NCBI GenBank assembly: GCA_009599575.1
Contig: VWND01000078.1
Coordinates: 1-64,000, forward strand
Source of the DNA: Blumeriella jaapii
Lineage: Eukaryota > Ascomycota > Leotiomycetes > Helotiales > Drepanopezizaceae
Length of the DNA stretch: 64,000 nt
Direction: 5' to 3'
Shown here: piece by piece, positions 1 to 12,725 of the stretch
Numbering within the stretch: position 1 is the stretch's first letter
Layout of the letters: each line of letters opens with the position of its first letter
The notes under the pieces: model-generated
What the model saw: the letters and a program-made list of their open reading frames with translations, nothing else
The model's database searches: none
What the model was told of the DNA's origin: nothing
Position numbers and translations under genes: made by a program

Positions 1-977
1 GGCGCGTACGGCAGAAACCTGTAGCTAATTAAAAGCGAATCCGAGTAAAAGTTTAAAAAAATTTACAGAAAAGTATTAAATATGCGAAGTTTTGCAGCGG
101 TTGTATTTTACGCTAGAAAGTTCGAAAACGCAAAAAAGTAAAAAGGCCGTTGTAATACTTTCGCGTAAAATTAGGCGTATATATCGAAAGCAAATAAAAG
201 TCAAAGGCATTTTAAAAGTTCGCGGCGAACGCGGCGAAAAGCAGTTGATTAGAATAAAAAAAAGCTGAAAAAAAATAAAAAAAAAAAAGAAAAAAAAAAG
301 TCGAGCAAAAAAATTGCGGCCATTTTAAAAAAAAAGGCTTTTTTAAACGAAAATACAAGCGCTATCGAAAACAAAAAAAAAACAAAACAGCAGAACAGCT
401 ATAATTTACGATCGAAAACGAAAAAAATAATTATAATTCACGACCGAAAGCGGAAAAAACCGCACGTTATTTCGAAAGCGTAACGCACGTTATATACGGA
501 AGCATACGCATAAAAAAATCAATCGCTTTTAGGAACCAAAGGCTTAAAAGGAGAGGTAATGTCAGGAATTAATATTACGTATATAAGTCAGATAATCCGC
601 TAAGATCTTCTGCTTTTTATTAATTTTCGAATAGTATTTTTTGCGGATAGATAGGCCGTGGAGGCCGGATAATATTATAAAAGTTGAAAATAATATTTAG
701 ATAAAACATTTTATAAAAGTAATTGCTAAGAAATTAGTTATTAAAATTATATTAAAAAAAATTGAAAAAAGATCGGAATAAGGGCTGAAAAAGCATATTA
801 AATGGGGTTCGCCTGGTTTCCTAGGAAATATTCTTTTCGAGGGCTCCACCCCTTCTTTTGTATTTATACGCGCTTTCTACTAGAAATGTAAAAAATAAAA
901 ATCAGTCTGACTATTAACCCAATTTTATCTGAGCTCTATTGTCTGAACTAGTGTTTCCCTGCCTTTCAATCCTTACA
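1..977 (+). mobile_element. LTR retrotransposon C, 3' end only
   Basis: This is the 3' terminal part of an LTR retrotransposon whose body lies left of the window. Positions 1-559 are internal sequence: A-rich, broken by stops in every frame, with Lys/Arg-rich stretches but no domain I can name. A purine run (aaaaggagaggtaa, about 546-559) abuts the LTR and is a good polypurine tract, which fixes the orientation as plus. The 3' LTR follows at 560-977. The base after the LTR (978) is already inside the gag remnant of gypsy element B, so C was inserted into B. The second target-site copy would lie outside the window. Confidence 0.75.
560..977 (+). repeat. 3' LTR of element C (418 bp)
   Basis: The ends are tgtcagg and ccttaca, and the whole length matches the reverse complement of 57040-57453. 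Against that nearly clean copy, the inner portion here (about 560-780) carries many C-to-T and G-to-A changes, while the outer portion (about 810-977) is much better preserved. Confidence 0.9.
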
Positions 978-1622
978 ATCTGCTGCTTTTTTTCGCAACA
1001 TTTTGTTTTAATTAATAAACGCTGCAAATTAATTTTTACGCTTTTCGCGAACTTTGTTTGGATTTTTTTTTAACGGCCAAGATCTTAGCGCGCTTTTTAA
1101 ACGTTATGATTTTTATTTATCTGCTAACTTTCGACTAGCTCGTATAAAACGCGTTTCGAATCTTAAGTTTAAGCTAAATAATAATAAAAATTATAAAACA
1201 CGCTATTGAAAAACTAAAGTTTTCGACAATTTCGAATTTTACCACGATTATTTCGCTAGCGATCGATTTCGCAAGAATTATATATTCAATCAGACCGAAA
1301 CCGTAGTAAAAAAGTTTTTTATCCCGCGTATTTTGGACCGTTTCGATTTTATATTTCTCGAAGAATTAATAAAAAAGGTCGCCGATTTCCTAGCCGATTT
1401 TTCCGACGTTTAAAAAGCCGAAAACGAATTTAAAATATTTGCAATAAATACGTACGACTTTTAGCGATTTTATTTGCGATTTTCTATTTTCGCAACGAAC
1501 GCTTAAATACGAATTAATAAACAGCTTCGGAACGCTTTCCGCGATAAAATACCTACTAAAGCGTTTACGAGAAAAGCTGCATTTGAAATAAGCGCGTATA
1601 ACGACTTTTAAAAATTACTTAC
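978..1622 (+). pseudogene. gag remnant of element B, left part
   Basis: This aligns along its length with 2385-3018 of element A, so it is the same gag region. Readable pieces include a stretch equivalent to KKVADFLADPSDV of copy A, typical of the capsid part of fungal gypsy gag. Many in-frame TAA and TAG codons are best explained by CAA and CAG codons mutated by RIP. It begins exactly at the end of the LTR of element C and stops at the CGCCG target site of element A. Confidence 0.8.
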
Positions 1623-1627
1623 CGCCG

Positions 1628-1896
1628 TGTGACGACTCATTCTTTTGCCACCTCTCGTGTCATCCCAGCAACCACGTGTAGCTGCAAGCTCTCTGATCTT
1701 CTGATAAATCTCCTTATCAATTGTAAAAATTATTTATATATATAAGATTCTTTTTCCTTAGCAACCTTTGCCTTTTGCAATTGTTGATTTTAAGTGAATA
1801 TTTTTATTACAAAACCAAAAGCTCGTTTTTTATATTATATAAATACGGCGACCAATTAACTGATTTTCCAGCCCTCCGATTAATTAAATCGTTATA
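1628..1896 (+). repeat. 5' LTR of element A
   Basis: 269 bp, beginning TGTGACGA and ending in tcgttata (RIP form of TCGTCACA). The first 100 or so bases are nearly unmutated and the inner 150 are strongly transition-mutated. A TATA-like run (atatatataag, about 1736-1746) may mark the promoter. Confidence 0.92.
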
Positions 1897-1989
1897 TTAT
1901 TAACAACTTTTTTTCTACGTTAGCGACGACGTAAACTATCTTTTCTCTCGAATTTTTTACGAATTGTACCAAAATGATCGACCGGTCGT

Positions 1990-3420
1990 AAAAAAGCCTA
2001 TTTTCGCATTTCGCGAAAAATAGCTTTTGTTCAACGATTCCTTTTTTAACAAAGCTTTTCAGCTCCTGCTATTACATCTCAACCTCCCTTTCAATCAGCG
2101 AAAAAGCAGCCTTTCTCAAAAGCTTTTTCTTCTGAAAAACAGTCCTCCCCCTAAGAAAAAAAAACAAAAAAAAACAAAGCGCCTACCATTTCGCCTGCCA
2201 CCTTTTTTTTGCAGCCTAGCGCTAAAAACGTTTAATTAAAACTTTGACAAAATCAATTAAAAAAAGCGCAAAAGCGTAAACGATAACTTTTGGAAACTAT
2301 ACGACTGCGACAAACTCTTTAATTAAAGCGTTTAATAAAATCTATCGAATATACCTTTGCCAATCGCGAATCTGCTGCTTTTTCCCTTTTTCGCAACGTT
2401 TTATTTCAATTAACAAACGCTGCAAATTAACTTCTACGCTTTTCGCGAATTCTTTTTAAATCTTTTTATAACGGCCAAAACTTTAGCGCGCTTTTTAAAC
2501 GCTATAATTTCTATTTATCTGCTTATTTTCGATTAATTCGTATAGAACGCGTTCCGAATTTTAAATTTAAGCTAAATAATAATAAAAATTATAAAACACG
2601 CTATTAAACTAAAGTTTTCGATAACCTCGAATTTTACCACGATTATTTCGCTAACGATCGATTTCGCAAAAATTATATATTCGATCAAACCGAAAGCGTA
2701 GCAAAAAAGTTTTTTATTCCGCGTATTTTAAACCGTTCCGATTTTACATTTTCCGAAAAATTAATAAAAAAAGTCGCCGATTTTCTGGCCGATCCTTCCG
2801 ACGTTTAAAAGGCCGAAAACGAATTTAAAATGCTTGCAATAAATACGCACGACGACTTTTAGCGGTTTTATCTACGATTTTCCATTTTCGCAGCGAACGC
2901 TTAAATACGAATTAACAAACAGCTTCGGAACGCTTTCCGCGATAAAATACCAAAGCGTTTACGAAAAAAGCTGCATTTAAAATAAGCGCGTATAATAATT
3001 TTTAAAAATTGGCTCATCGCCGTCCGATAAAAAAAACAAAATCAATTAGCTAAACGAATTTTATACGCGAATCGCTTTTCAACCAAGTTTATTATTTATT
3101 AAAATAATAAATTTTTAACTAAAGCGTATTACAAATCAAATCGTACGTACGAAAATCGTTTAAATGTTCTACAAGCTCCTTTTCAGCCTTCTGCTGTTTT
3201 TTCTTTTTTTCTACGCCAAAACGCCCTTTCTAACGTTTTTTTTTTTCGATCGGACCAACGACAACGCTCGTGTTTTATTTTATATCAGAAAATTTAAAAA
3301 AGCCAATTTGCACGACCTTTTACGGGCCGATCTTCGGTTTTATTTAAAAGCTTTTTCAGGCTAATAAATATAAACGAAATCGAACCGGCCGAAAATTCGT
3401 TTTTCGATAATAATAATAAA
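1990..3420 (+). pseudogene. gag of element A (degenerate)
   Basis: The N-terminal part reads as a Ser/Pro/Lys-rich stretch (2027-2239, ending near a poly-Lys run). The capsid-like part follows at about 2380-3000, with helices such as the one around ADFLADPSDV and a readable segment about FRDKIP near 2937-2955. Gag would form the particle of the element. At least a dozen stops interrupt it, most of them TAA or TAG where a Gln codon is likely. The CGCCG motif near 3016 is the site used by element A to enter copy B. Confidence 0.75.
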
Positions 3421-3539
3421 AACGAAAACCTTTTTCCAAACGACTTTTAAAACGCATACGAAAAAATTAAAAGCTTTTCCGCCAATCGAAAAAACGCCCA
3501 AACCTAAGCAAAACCTTTTTCTTAAGCGTATTACGCGAT

Positions 3540-3720
3540 ATACGTTATTTTAACGTTCGGAAACTTTTTAATAGCGATTTATTAACAATTTCCGTTATAC
3601 TTATCAAAAATAGCCTTTCGTACAAAATAAAAGCGCTCGCCGATTTTAAAGCGAACGGTTATACGTTAATCAATTCGGCGCTAATCAAATTCCTTTTTTT
3701 TTTTAATTTTTAATTTAATC
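3540..3720 (+). pseudogene. retropepsin-like protease region of element A
   Basis: Short aspartyl-protease remnant between gag and the reverse transcriptase. The frame reads KALADFKANGY here and KALADFRANGYALID in copy E (minus strand, about 42000-42070). The family motif is D-S-G-A; Ser to Phe and Gly to Lys/Arg are exactly what C-to-T and G-to-A changes in TCC and GGA codons would give. The active site is therefore lost in both copies. Confidence 0.6.
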
Positions 3721-4462
3721 TCTTCCGGCTTCTTTTCTTATAAAAGAATATAATAAAACTCGTAGCCATTTAATTATACATTTTACGCTTTTCAATTTTA
3801 TTATTAATAATTAAATACAATCGTTTACTTTTTTTTTAATTACTAACTTCGGAAATCATAATATAATTTAAAAAAAAACTTAGTTGGCCGAATATCAAAT
3901 TTTACTAAATTATAATAAACGTAAGCTTTATTGGCCGAAGTTTTACCTTTTCACAGCCTTTTACGCTCGTTGTATTAAAATCTTTTATTTGCATTTTCGA
4001 AAAATTTAATCTCGCCATTAAAACGACGTTATAAAACGTAACAAAAACCTTAACTAATTATAGCAGATCTACGACGCTATGCGAAGCGCGAAAAGATCGA
4101 ATTTTACTCGCGATGCTAATTTCGATAGCGACGCTAATAAAATAATACAAAAAATTACACCATCTTTCCAAACTGCCGATCTTTTTTTTATTATTTCTTT
4201 TTTTTTTTTCTTTTCGTCAAAACAGCTTTTTCGTTCTACGAAAACAATTATAATAAAAACCGAAAAAAAGCTTTCGCCGCGATAGCTTTTTAGCTTAATA
4301 TAATCGATAATTTAAACAAACCATTTTCTAAATCTTCCAAACGATCAATTCGAAAACGAGTTTTTTAATCTACTGCTTACCCAATTTTTATTTGCCAAAT
4401 TATTATATACGCTTTTAAGCTGATTTTCAGAAAAAAAAACAATTAAAATATTTTTAATCTTT

Positions 4463-6015
4463 TTGTACGAAATCGATAAAATACTAAACGACCTTACGTA
4501 CAACACTTTTTTTAAAATCCAATTTTACAGTTTTTTCGAACGTTTCAAAACTAACGAAATATCGATTTCGACCTTTTCAACCAGTTTAGCAAAGCTAACT
4601 TCGAATAAACCTTTCCTCGAATCTTTTCCTCCGAAATACAAAAACCTCGAATACGTGTTTTCTAAAACCGCCAGTAACGAACTAGCTTTTTACCGGCCCT
4701 ACGATCACAAAATCGAGTTTACTGTAAATAAAAAAAAAACTGAAATACACTTTTTTATATAAAATATCGATCCCAAAATTCGAAATTATTAAAACTTATT
4801 TGTAAAATAATTTTAACAAAAGCTTTATCGAACTTTCTATCGCTCTTTTCGCTGCTTTAATACTTTTCGCCAATAAACCCGACGGTTCACTACGTTTTTA
4901 TATCGACTATCGAGCTTTTAATAACGTCACTTGTAAAAATCGCTATCCTTTTTCTTTTATCGATAAAACTTTTGCTCGTTTTTCGAAAGCGCGAATTTTT
5001 ACGAAGCTCGATATTCGTTAAACTTTTTATAAAATTCGAATAAACTCCGCTAATAAAAAACTGACGACGGTTCGTACGCGTTACGGCGTTTATAAATGCA
5101 AAATGCTATTTTTTAGTTTTATTAATGAATCCGCAATTTATTAACGCTATATAAACGACGTTTTTTTCGATTATTTAAACGATTTTTATATTGCATATTT
5201 AAATAACATTTTTATTTATTCGTCCGATTTTTTAAAACACGCTATACACGTTCGCAAAATACTCCAAAAGCTCGCTGACGCTAAATTACAAGCCGATATT
5301 CGGAAATTTAAATTTAACGTTACTCGGATTCGTTATCTAAATTTTATTATTTCGACTGAAAGTTTAAAAATAAATTTAAAAAAGATTTTCGTAGTCGCTT
5401 ACTGAAAGCCTTCTACTATTATAAAAAATATACAAAATTTTCTTGGTTTTTGTAACTTTTACCGACGTTTTATTCGAAACTACGATATAATTGCAAAGCT
5501 TTTGGTTTATTTAACCAAAGCTAACGTTTTTACAATTTTATTTCTAAATATTAAAAAAGTTTCGACCTTTTTACACTAGCCCTTACTATTATATTAATTC
5601 TACAATATTACAGGCAAAACCTTTTCTGCATATTAAAAACTAACGCTTCCGACGGCGTAGTAGCTTTTGTGCTTTCGCAATTTTATAATAACGATTAGCT
5701 TCCAATCGCTTATTTTAGCAAAATCATAATCTTCGCAAAGCTAAATTACGTCGTATACGATAAAAAAATATTCGCAATCGTAAGATTTTTAAATAACTTT
5801 CGTGCTAAACTAACTAGCTTAATTTATTAAATTAAAATAATTATTAATCACAAAACCTTGAAATATTTTATAATTTCCAAACTTTTAAACGTTCGATAAA
5901 CACGCTAAGCCGAGCTTCTCGTCGATTACAATTTTCTTATTACGTACAAACCAAATAAACATAACCCTCTGGCTAACGCACTAACACGTCGTACAAGCGA
6001 ATTCGACCGCTAAAA
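4463..6015 (+). pseudogene. reverse transcriptase and RNase H of element A
   Basis: This part of pol copies element RNA into DNA. Readable landmarks in order are YRPYDHKIEF (about 4690-4720), KPDGSLRFYIDYRAFN (about 4875-4922), FTKLDIR (near 5000-5022), and the catalytic box, which reads YLNN (5196-5207) instead of Y-x-D-D. RNase H begins near 5630 with TNASDGVVAFVLSQF and ends near 6010 with ITYKPNKHNPLANAL-TRRTSEFDR. Multiple stops are scattered through it. Both catalytic aspartates being asparagine fits GAC to AAC, again RIP. Confidence 0.85.
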
Positions 6016-6289
6016 CTTTTTTAAACGCATTCAGCGTCTGCAAACCTTTTTCCGAACAAATCAAATCGATCACCGCCTTTTAATTAAAAAACTTCGATCT
6101 TTCACGGCCTCCGAAACAGCTATTTCTATTATTAAAATAGCTGATTTTTTTTCCGCATTTCGTATCGTTGATTAAATTTTCTACGTTAATCGCACAATTA
6201 ACAGCCTAATAATTTTTCGAAAAAAAAACTGTACGAAACGCTACAAAAAAAAACGATAATAATAATACTTCGTATATATTTAAACGCGA

Positions 6290-7545
6290 TCTGCTATTAT
6301 ATTACGGTCGCCTAATAATACCAGACGTCGATTATTTTCGTTTGGCCCTTATACGAAAAATACACGACCAAATTTCTATCGCTTATTTTAGCGTTCGCAA
6401 AACTACGCAATTACTTTCGGACCAATATTATTAGCGAAATATAACAGTTTTTGTAAAATAATATTATCGCAATTGCTACGCTTATCGAAAAAATTCTGTT
6501 TCAAAAAATAAGCGCCCCGGCCTTTTTCAGCCTTTTTTTATTCCTGACCATTTTTAAAAGCACGTTACAATAAACTTTTGCAATTTTAATAAAAACAAAC
6601 ACGATTACGATAACGTATTCGTAATAATAAATCGCTTTTTTAAGCAAATTATTTCGATTTTTTGCTATAAAAATATCGACGCTCGAAGCTTCGCTAAATT
6701 ATATATATTCCACGTATACAAATATTTTAACTTTTTAAAAAGTATTATTAACGATCGTAATCCTTAGTATTAATTTATCTTTTGATTTAAATTAAACAAA
6801 ATATTTGATACGCAACTAAAGCTTTCGACAGCCGCTTATTTTGAAACCGACGATCAAACCGAAATTTACAATTAATACCTGCAAAAACGCTTTCGATCCT
6901 TCGTAAACTTCTATTAAAACGATTAAAACGAATTTTTTTTAATAATAAATTTCGTTCAAATAATTTTTTTTTACGAAAGTCTAAATGGCTTTTCACTTTT
7001 TGAAATTATATACGATTACACTTCTTATATCAATTGAAATTAAAAGCTCGATACTTTTCTTTTTCCTAATTCCTTACACAAGCTAAACGCAAACAAAGCT
7101 CGTGCGTACGTTCGCCGCTACTACGACGCTTAAAACTTCGCCAAATCGCATTTTTAATAAGCCTACGATAAAATAAAAAAAAATACGAATAAATTTCGCC
7201 GCGCGATCGATTTTAACGTTAACGACTACGTATAATTCGATATGCGTTTATTTCCGACCTCCCGGCCTTTCCGCAAGCTCGACAACTCTATAAACGGCCT
7301 TTTTAAAATTATAACCAAAATTTTCGATAACGCTTTTAAGCTAAACCTTTTTAATATTTTAAACGTACACCCAGTTTTTTACGCTAATCGATTGCGTAAA
7401 ACAGCTGACGACGCGCTTTCAGATTAGATTAACTCAGCCTTTAAATTTATTAATATAACTAATAAGCTTAAATACGAAATCGAAAAATTAATCGTCTATC
7501 GAATGCAGCGGAAAACCTTTTATTACAAAGCTTTTTAATCAAGCT
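6290..7545 (+). pseudogene. integrase with GPY/F module of element A
   Basis: The integrase inserts the element DNA. The frame shows a zinc-finger part (RKIHDQISIAYF, then a CYAYRKNS remnant near 6475), a core with the equivalents of D-F-x-x-P (about 6570), S-D-R-G-P (now INDRNP, about 6750) and T-D-G-Q-T-E (now ETDDQTEIYN, about 6840-6870). The C-terminal GPY/F-type module (7242-7540) reads RPFRKLDNSINGLFKI and then HPVFYANRLRKTADDAL. This layout is that of Ty3/gypsy chromovirus-type elements; a chromodomain proper is not clearly readable. Confidence 0.8.
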
Positions 7546-7766
7546 TAAATAAAAATCTTACGTAGTACCCCGCGTCTGACTTTATATATGCTTCTCTGAA
7601 AGTGCGCGACTTTCATTTGGCGCATAAAAAGCTCCCCGGTTCCTCTGCAAAACTTGTAAATTAGCTGAAAACGTATTTCGAAGATTTGAATTCGTACAAT
7701 TATTTGAATAGCAACGTACCAATAAATAAAAGCTCGAAGGCGCGTTTTTTTCGGACGGAAAAATAA

Positions 7767-8035
7767 TATAACGACTCACTTTTTTACCATTTTTCGTGTC
7801 ATCTCAGCAACCACGTGTAATTGCAAGCTTCCTGATCTCCTAATAAATCTTTTTATCAATTATGGAAATTATTCATATATATAAGACTCTTTTTTCTTAG
7901 CAACTTCTGCCTTCTGCAATTATTAATTCTAAGTGAATATCTTTGTTACAGAACCAAAAGCTCGTTTCTCATACCATATGAACACGGCGACCAGTTGACT
8001 GATCTCCCAGCCCTCCGACTGATTAGATCGTCACA
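7767..8035 (+). repeat. 3' LTR of element A
   Basis: 269 bp, the same length as the 5' LTR. The start (tataacga) is the RIP form of TGTGACGA and the outer end is intact TCGTCACA. The last 130 bp are almost free of transitions, the mirror image of the 5' LTR. Confidence 0.92.
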
Positions 8036-8040
8036 CGCCG

Positions 8041-8715
8041 TTCGTTAAAAAAAAAAAAATTAATGAGCTAAACGAATTTTATACGCGAGTCGCTTTTTAA
8101 TCAAATCCACCATTTATTAAAATAATAGATTTTTAATTAAAACGTATTACGAATCAAATCGTACGTACGAAAGTCGTTCAAATGCTTTATAAACTTTCTT
8201 TTAGCCTTTTGCTGTTTTTTCTTTTTTTCTACGCTAAAACGCTTTTTTTAGCGTTTTTTTTTTCGATCGGACCAACGACAACGCTCGTTTTCTATTTTAT
8301 ATTAAAAAATTCAAAAAGGCCAGTTTGCACGATTTTTTACGGGCCGATCTTCGGTTTTAATTAAAAGTTTTTTTAGACTAATAAATGTAAACGAGGTCGA
8401 ACCGGCCGAAAACTCACTTTTCGATAATAATAATAAAAATAAAAACCTTTTTTCAAACGATTTTCAAAACGCATACGAAAAAGTTAAAAGCTTTTCCGCC
8501 AGTCGAAAAAACGCTCAGGCCTAAGCAAAGCTTTTTTTTTAAACGTATTGCGCGATATGCGTTATTTTAACGTTCGAAAGCTTTTTAATAGCAATTTATT
8601 AATAATTTCCGTTATACTATTAAAAATAGCTTTTCGTATAAAATAAAAGCGCTCGCCGATTTTAAAGCGAACGGTTATACGTTGATCGATTCGGCGCTGA
8701 TTAAATCTTTTTTTT
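8041..8715 (+). pseudogene. gag end and protease region of element B
   Basis: Continues copy B directly after the CGCCG duplication and aligns base for base with 3021-3720 of element A. It holds the gag C-terminus and the protease remnant (near 8650-8700). It is no longer translatable as one frame. Confidence 0.75.
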
Positions 8716-9474
8716 TAAACTTTTAATTTAAATTTTTTTCGGCTTTTTTTTTTATAAAAAAATATAATAAAACTCGTGGCTATTTAATTATACATTTTAC
8801 GCTTTTTAATTTTATTATTAACAATCGAATACAATCGTTTACTTTCTTTTTAATTATTAACTTCGGAAATTATAATATAATTCTAGAAAAAGCTTAATTA
8901 GCCGAATATTAGGTTTTATTAAATTATAATAAACGCAAGCTTTATTGGCCGAAGTTTTACTTTTCTACAGCTTTTTACGCTCGTTATATTAAAATCTTTT
9001 ATTTGCATTTTCGAAAAATTTAATCTCGCTATTAAAACGACGCTATAAAACGTGATAGAAACTTTAATTAATTATAACAGATTTACGACGTTGTGCGAAG
9101 CGCGAAAAAATCGAATTTTATTCGCGATGTCAATTTCGATAGCGACGCTAATAAAATAATAAAAGAAATTATATCATTTTTCCAGGCTGCCGATTCTTTT
9201 TCTATTATTTCTTTTTTTTCTTTTCTTTTTTCGTTAAAACAGCTTTTTCGTTCTACGAAAAACAGTTATATTAAAAACCGAAGAAAAGCCTTCGCCGCGA
9301 TGGCCTTTCCGCTTAATATAATCGATAGTTTAAACAAGATTTTTTTTAAATTTTTTAAACGATTAATTCGGGAACGAATTTTTTAATTTACTGTTTATTT
9401 AATTATTATCTGCTAGATTATTACATACGCTTTTAAGCTGATTTTCAGAAAAAAAATAATTAAAATGTTTTTAA

Positions 9475-11010
9475 TTTTTTTATACGAAATCGATAAAATA
9501 CTAGACGATTTTACGTATAACACTTTTTTTAAAATCTAATTTTATAGTTTTTTCGAACGTTTCAAAACCAACGAAATATCGATTTCGATTTTTTTAATCA
9601 GTTTAGCAGAGCTAATTTCGAATAAACCTTTTTCGAATTTTTTTTTCCGGAATATAAAAACTTCGAACACGTGTTTTTTAAAGCCGCTAATAACGAGCTA
9701 GCTTTTTACCGGCCTTACGATTGCAAAATCGAGCTTATTATAAATAAAAAAAAATTGAAATATATTTTTTTATACAAAATATCGATTTTAAAACTCGAGA
9801 TTATCAAAACTTATTTGTAAAATAATTTTAACAAAAGCTTTATCGAATTTTTCATTGCTTTTTTCGCTGCTTTAATATTTTTCGCTAAAAAGCCCGACGG
9901 CTTATTACGTTTTTTTATCGATTATCGAACTTTTAATAATATTATTCGTAAAAATCGCTATTTTTTCTTTTTTATCGATAAGACTTTTGCTCGTTTTTCG
10001 AAGCGCGAATTTTTACGAAGCTCGATATTCGTTAAGCTTTTTACAAAATTCGAATAGATTTTGTTATTAAAAAAGTAACGACGTTTCGTACGCGTTACAA
10101 CGCTTATAAATACAAAATGCTATTTTTTGGCTTTATTAATAAATTCGCAATTTATCAACGTTATCTAAACGACGTTTTTTTCGACTATTTGAACGATTTT
10201 TATATTATATATTTAAATAACATTTTCATTTATTCGTTCGACCTATTAAAATACGCTATATACGTTCGCAAAATCTTTTAAAAGTTCGCTAACGCTGAAT
10301 TATAGGCCGATATTCCGAAGTTTAAATTTAATATTACTCGGATCCGTTATTTAAACTTTATTATTTCAATTAAAAATTTAAAAAAAAATCTAAAAAACTC
10401 TCCGTGGTCGTTTATTAAAAGCTTTTTATTATTATAAAAGATATACAAAGTTTTTTTGGTTTTTGTAACTTTTACCGACGTTTTATTCGAAATTACGGTA
10501 TAATTGCAAAGCTTTTGGTTTATTTAATCAAAGCTAACGTTTTTTACAATTTCATTTCTTAATGTCAGAAGAGTTTCGACCTTTTTATACTAGCTTTTAT
10601 TATTGCATTAGTTTTATAATATTACAGGCAAAACCTTTTTTGCATATTAAGAATTAACGCTTTCGACGGCGTAATAGCTTTTGTGCTTTCGCAATTTTAT
10701 AGCGACGACTGGCTTTTAATCGTTTATTTTAGCAGAACCATAGCTTTCGCAAAGCTAAACTACGTCGTATACGATAAAAAAATATTCGCAATTATAAAAT
10801 CTTTAAGCAATTTTCGTATTAAACTGATTAATTTAGTTTATTAAATTAAAATTATTATTAATTATAAGATTTTAAAATGTTTTATAATTTTCAAACTTTT
10901 AAACGCTCGATAAGCACGCTGAGCCGAGCTTTTCGCCGATTATAACTTTTTTATTACGTACAGACCAAATAAACACAACTTTTTGGCTAACGTATTAATA
11001 CGTCGTACGA
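9475..11010 (+). pseudogene. reverse transcriptase and RNase H of element B
   Basis: Aligns with 4460-6010 of element A. A readable KKPDG motif lies near 9890, FTKL-like remnants near 10010, and the catalytic box again reads YLNN (10210-10221). RNase H runs from about 10640 to 11015 and ends in the TRRTSEPDR equivalent. A and B share the loss of both catalytic aspartates but have different private stops. Confidence 0.82.
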
Positions 11011-11491
11011 GCGAACCCGACCGCTAAAACTTTTTCAAACGCACCCAGCGTTTACAAATCCTTTTTCGAGCCGATCAGATCGATTACCGTTTTTTAATTA
11101 AAAAACTTCGATTTTTTACGGCTTTCGAAACAGCTATTTTTATCGTTGAAATAACTGATTTTTTTTTCGCACTTCGTATCGTTAACTAAATTTTCTACGC
11201 TAATCGCATAGCTAGCAGCTTAATAGCTTTTCGAAAAAAAGCTATACGAAACGCTACGAAAAAAAACGACGATAATAATATTTCGTATATATTTAAACGC
11301 AATCTGCTGCTATATTACGGTCGTTTAATAATATTAAACGTCGATTATTTTCGGTTAGCTTTTATACGGGAAATATACGACCAGATTTCTATCGCTTATT
11401 TTAGCGCTCGCAAAACTACGCAATTGCTTTCGGATTAATATTATTAGCGAGATATAATAACTTTCGTAAAACAATATTATCGCAACTGCTA

Positions 11492-11618
11492 ATAGTGGGC
11501 TGCCTTCCCACATTTATCCTGCGGGCACTCGGATAATGTGGGGGAAAGCAAGTGTCCCACTGCATCCAAGTGTCCCATCTCAATTCATGATTTTTTACGA
11601 TCGCATTTTATATTAAAA
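11492..11618 (+). repeat. left terminal inverted repeat (127 bp)
   Basis: Matches the reverse complement of 12726-12852 with two transition mismatches seen by eye. It contains the direct motif aagtgtccca twice and is far less AT-rich than the interior. Confidence 0.9.
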
Positions 11619-12725
11619 TATTATTATTTAATTACGCCAAATTGAAAGGTAATAAAAGCAGAAAGCTATTTTTAGATTTTAAATTAAAAATTGCATTTTT
11701 ATTAATTAAAAGTTATCAAATTACATATTTTCGTTGAATTTTTAATTTTTTATTATCGCATTTTGTATTAAAACACTATCAACGCCAGATATTTAATTGT
11801 AATAAATTGATAAATGATAAAAACAGAAAGCTATTATTAAATTATAAGTTAAAAGTTTTATTTTTATTAATTAAAAGTTTTAAAACGTAATGTTTTGTTT
11901 GAATTTATTATTTTTTATAATCGCATTTTAAATTAAAAAACTTCCAACGCTAGTTATTTAATTATAATAAACTGAAGAAAAGTAAGTTCAGCTTGCATTC
12001 AAATAGAATTTATAGAAATTATATGAAATTCTACGTCGGAATATTCATTTTTGATTAAGTGAAAGTAATTTAAATCGTTTTTGTACGCATTTCCAATCAG
12101 AAATTGTATTAATTAAACGGCTACGAATCGTACAAATACAATATACTTTTATAAAAACTAAATAAAGCTTATATAATTTTTTTGCTTTCTAGCTATTTTA
12201 CATATGCTTTTCAGCTTTTAAATATCGGTATAATATTTATATTCGGAAGGTAAAAAACAAAACGCAAAAGGTAAAAGAAAACCGTTAGTTTTACGAAAAG
12301 CTTTTGCTTAAGCGTATAATAAGTAAAAGAAGCTGCTTACGAGCCTTGGATTTTAGGTTGTAAAAGCAATAAAGCTGTAAAACAAAAAAAAATCGTATTA
12401 AAAATAATAAATTGCAATTTTTTTGCCGAAAATCTTAATATATAATAAAACGCGAGCTTAGTAAAGCTTTTTTAAATATCGAATATTTTATAACCGATTA
12501 AAAAGGTTTATCTGAATTATAATACAAAACATTTTAATTGCAAACAAATGTAAATAGGCTTTTTAAAAGCGAAAAAGCGAAAAAAAAATTGAAAATACGT
12601 ACAAAACACTTGTTTAAATTGGTTTTTATTAATAAAATTTAATTTTTTAATTTAAAATCTGAAAATAACTGCTTGCTTTTATTATACTTTAATTTAATGT
12701 AATTAATTATTTGGCGTTGATAGTG

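Larger units (their letters stand above)
1628..8035 (+). mobile_element. Ty3/gypsy element A, complete but RIP-inactivated
   Basis: A full-length 6.4-kb LTR retrotransposon. Two 269-bp LTRs (1628-1896 and 7767-8035) have ends TGTGACGA and TCGTCACA (RIP-altered at the inner ends), and a 5-bp duplication CGCCG flanks the element. The internal order is gag, protease, reverse transcriptase, RNase H, integrase, GPY/F module, the Ty3/gypsy order. All reading frames are broken by stops. It sits in the gag of copy B at a site that A itself also carries (about 3016-3020), so the family inserted into its own sequence. Confidence 0.93.
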
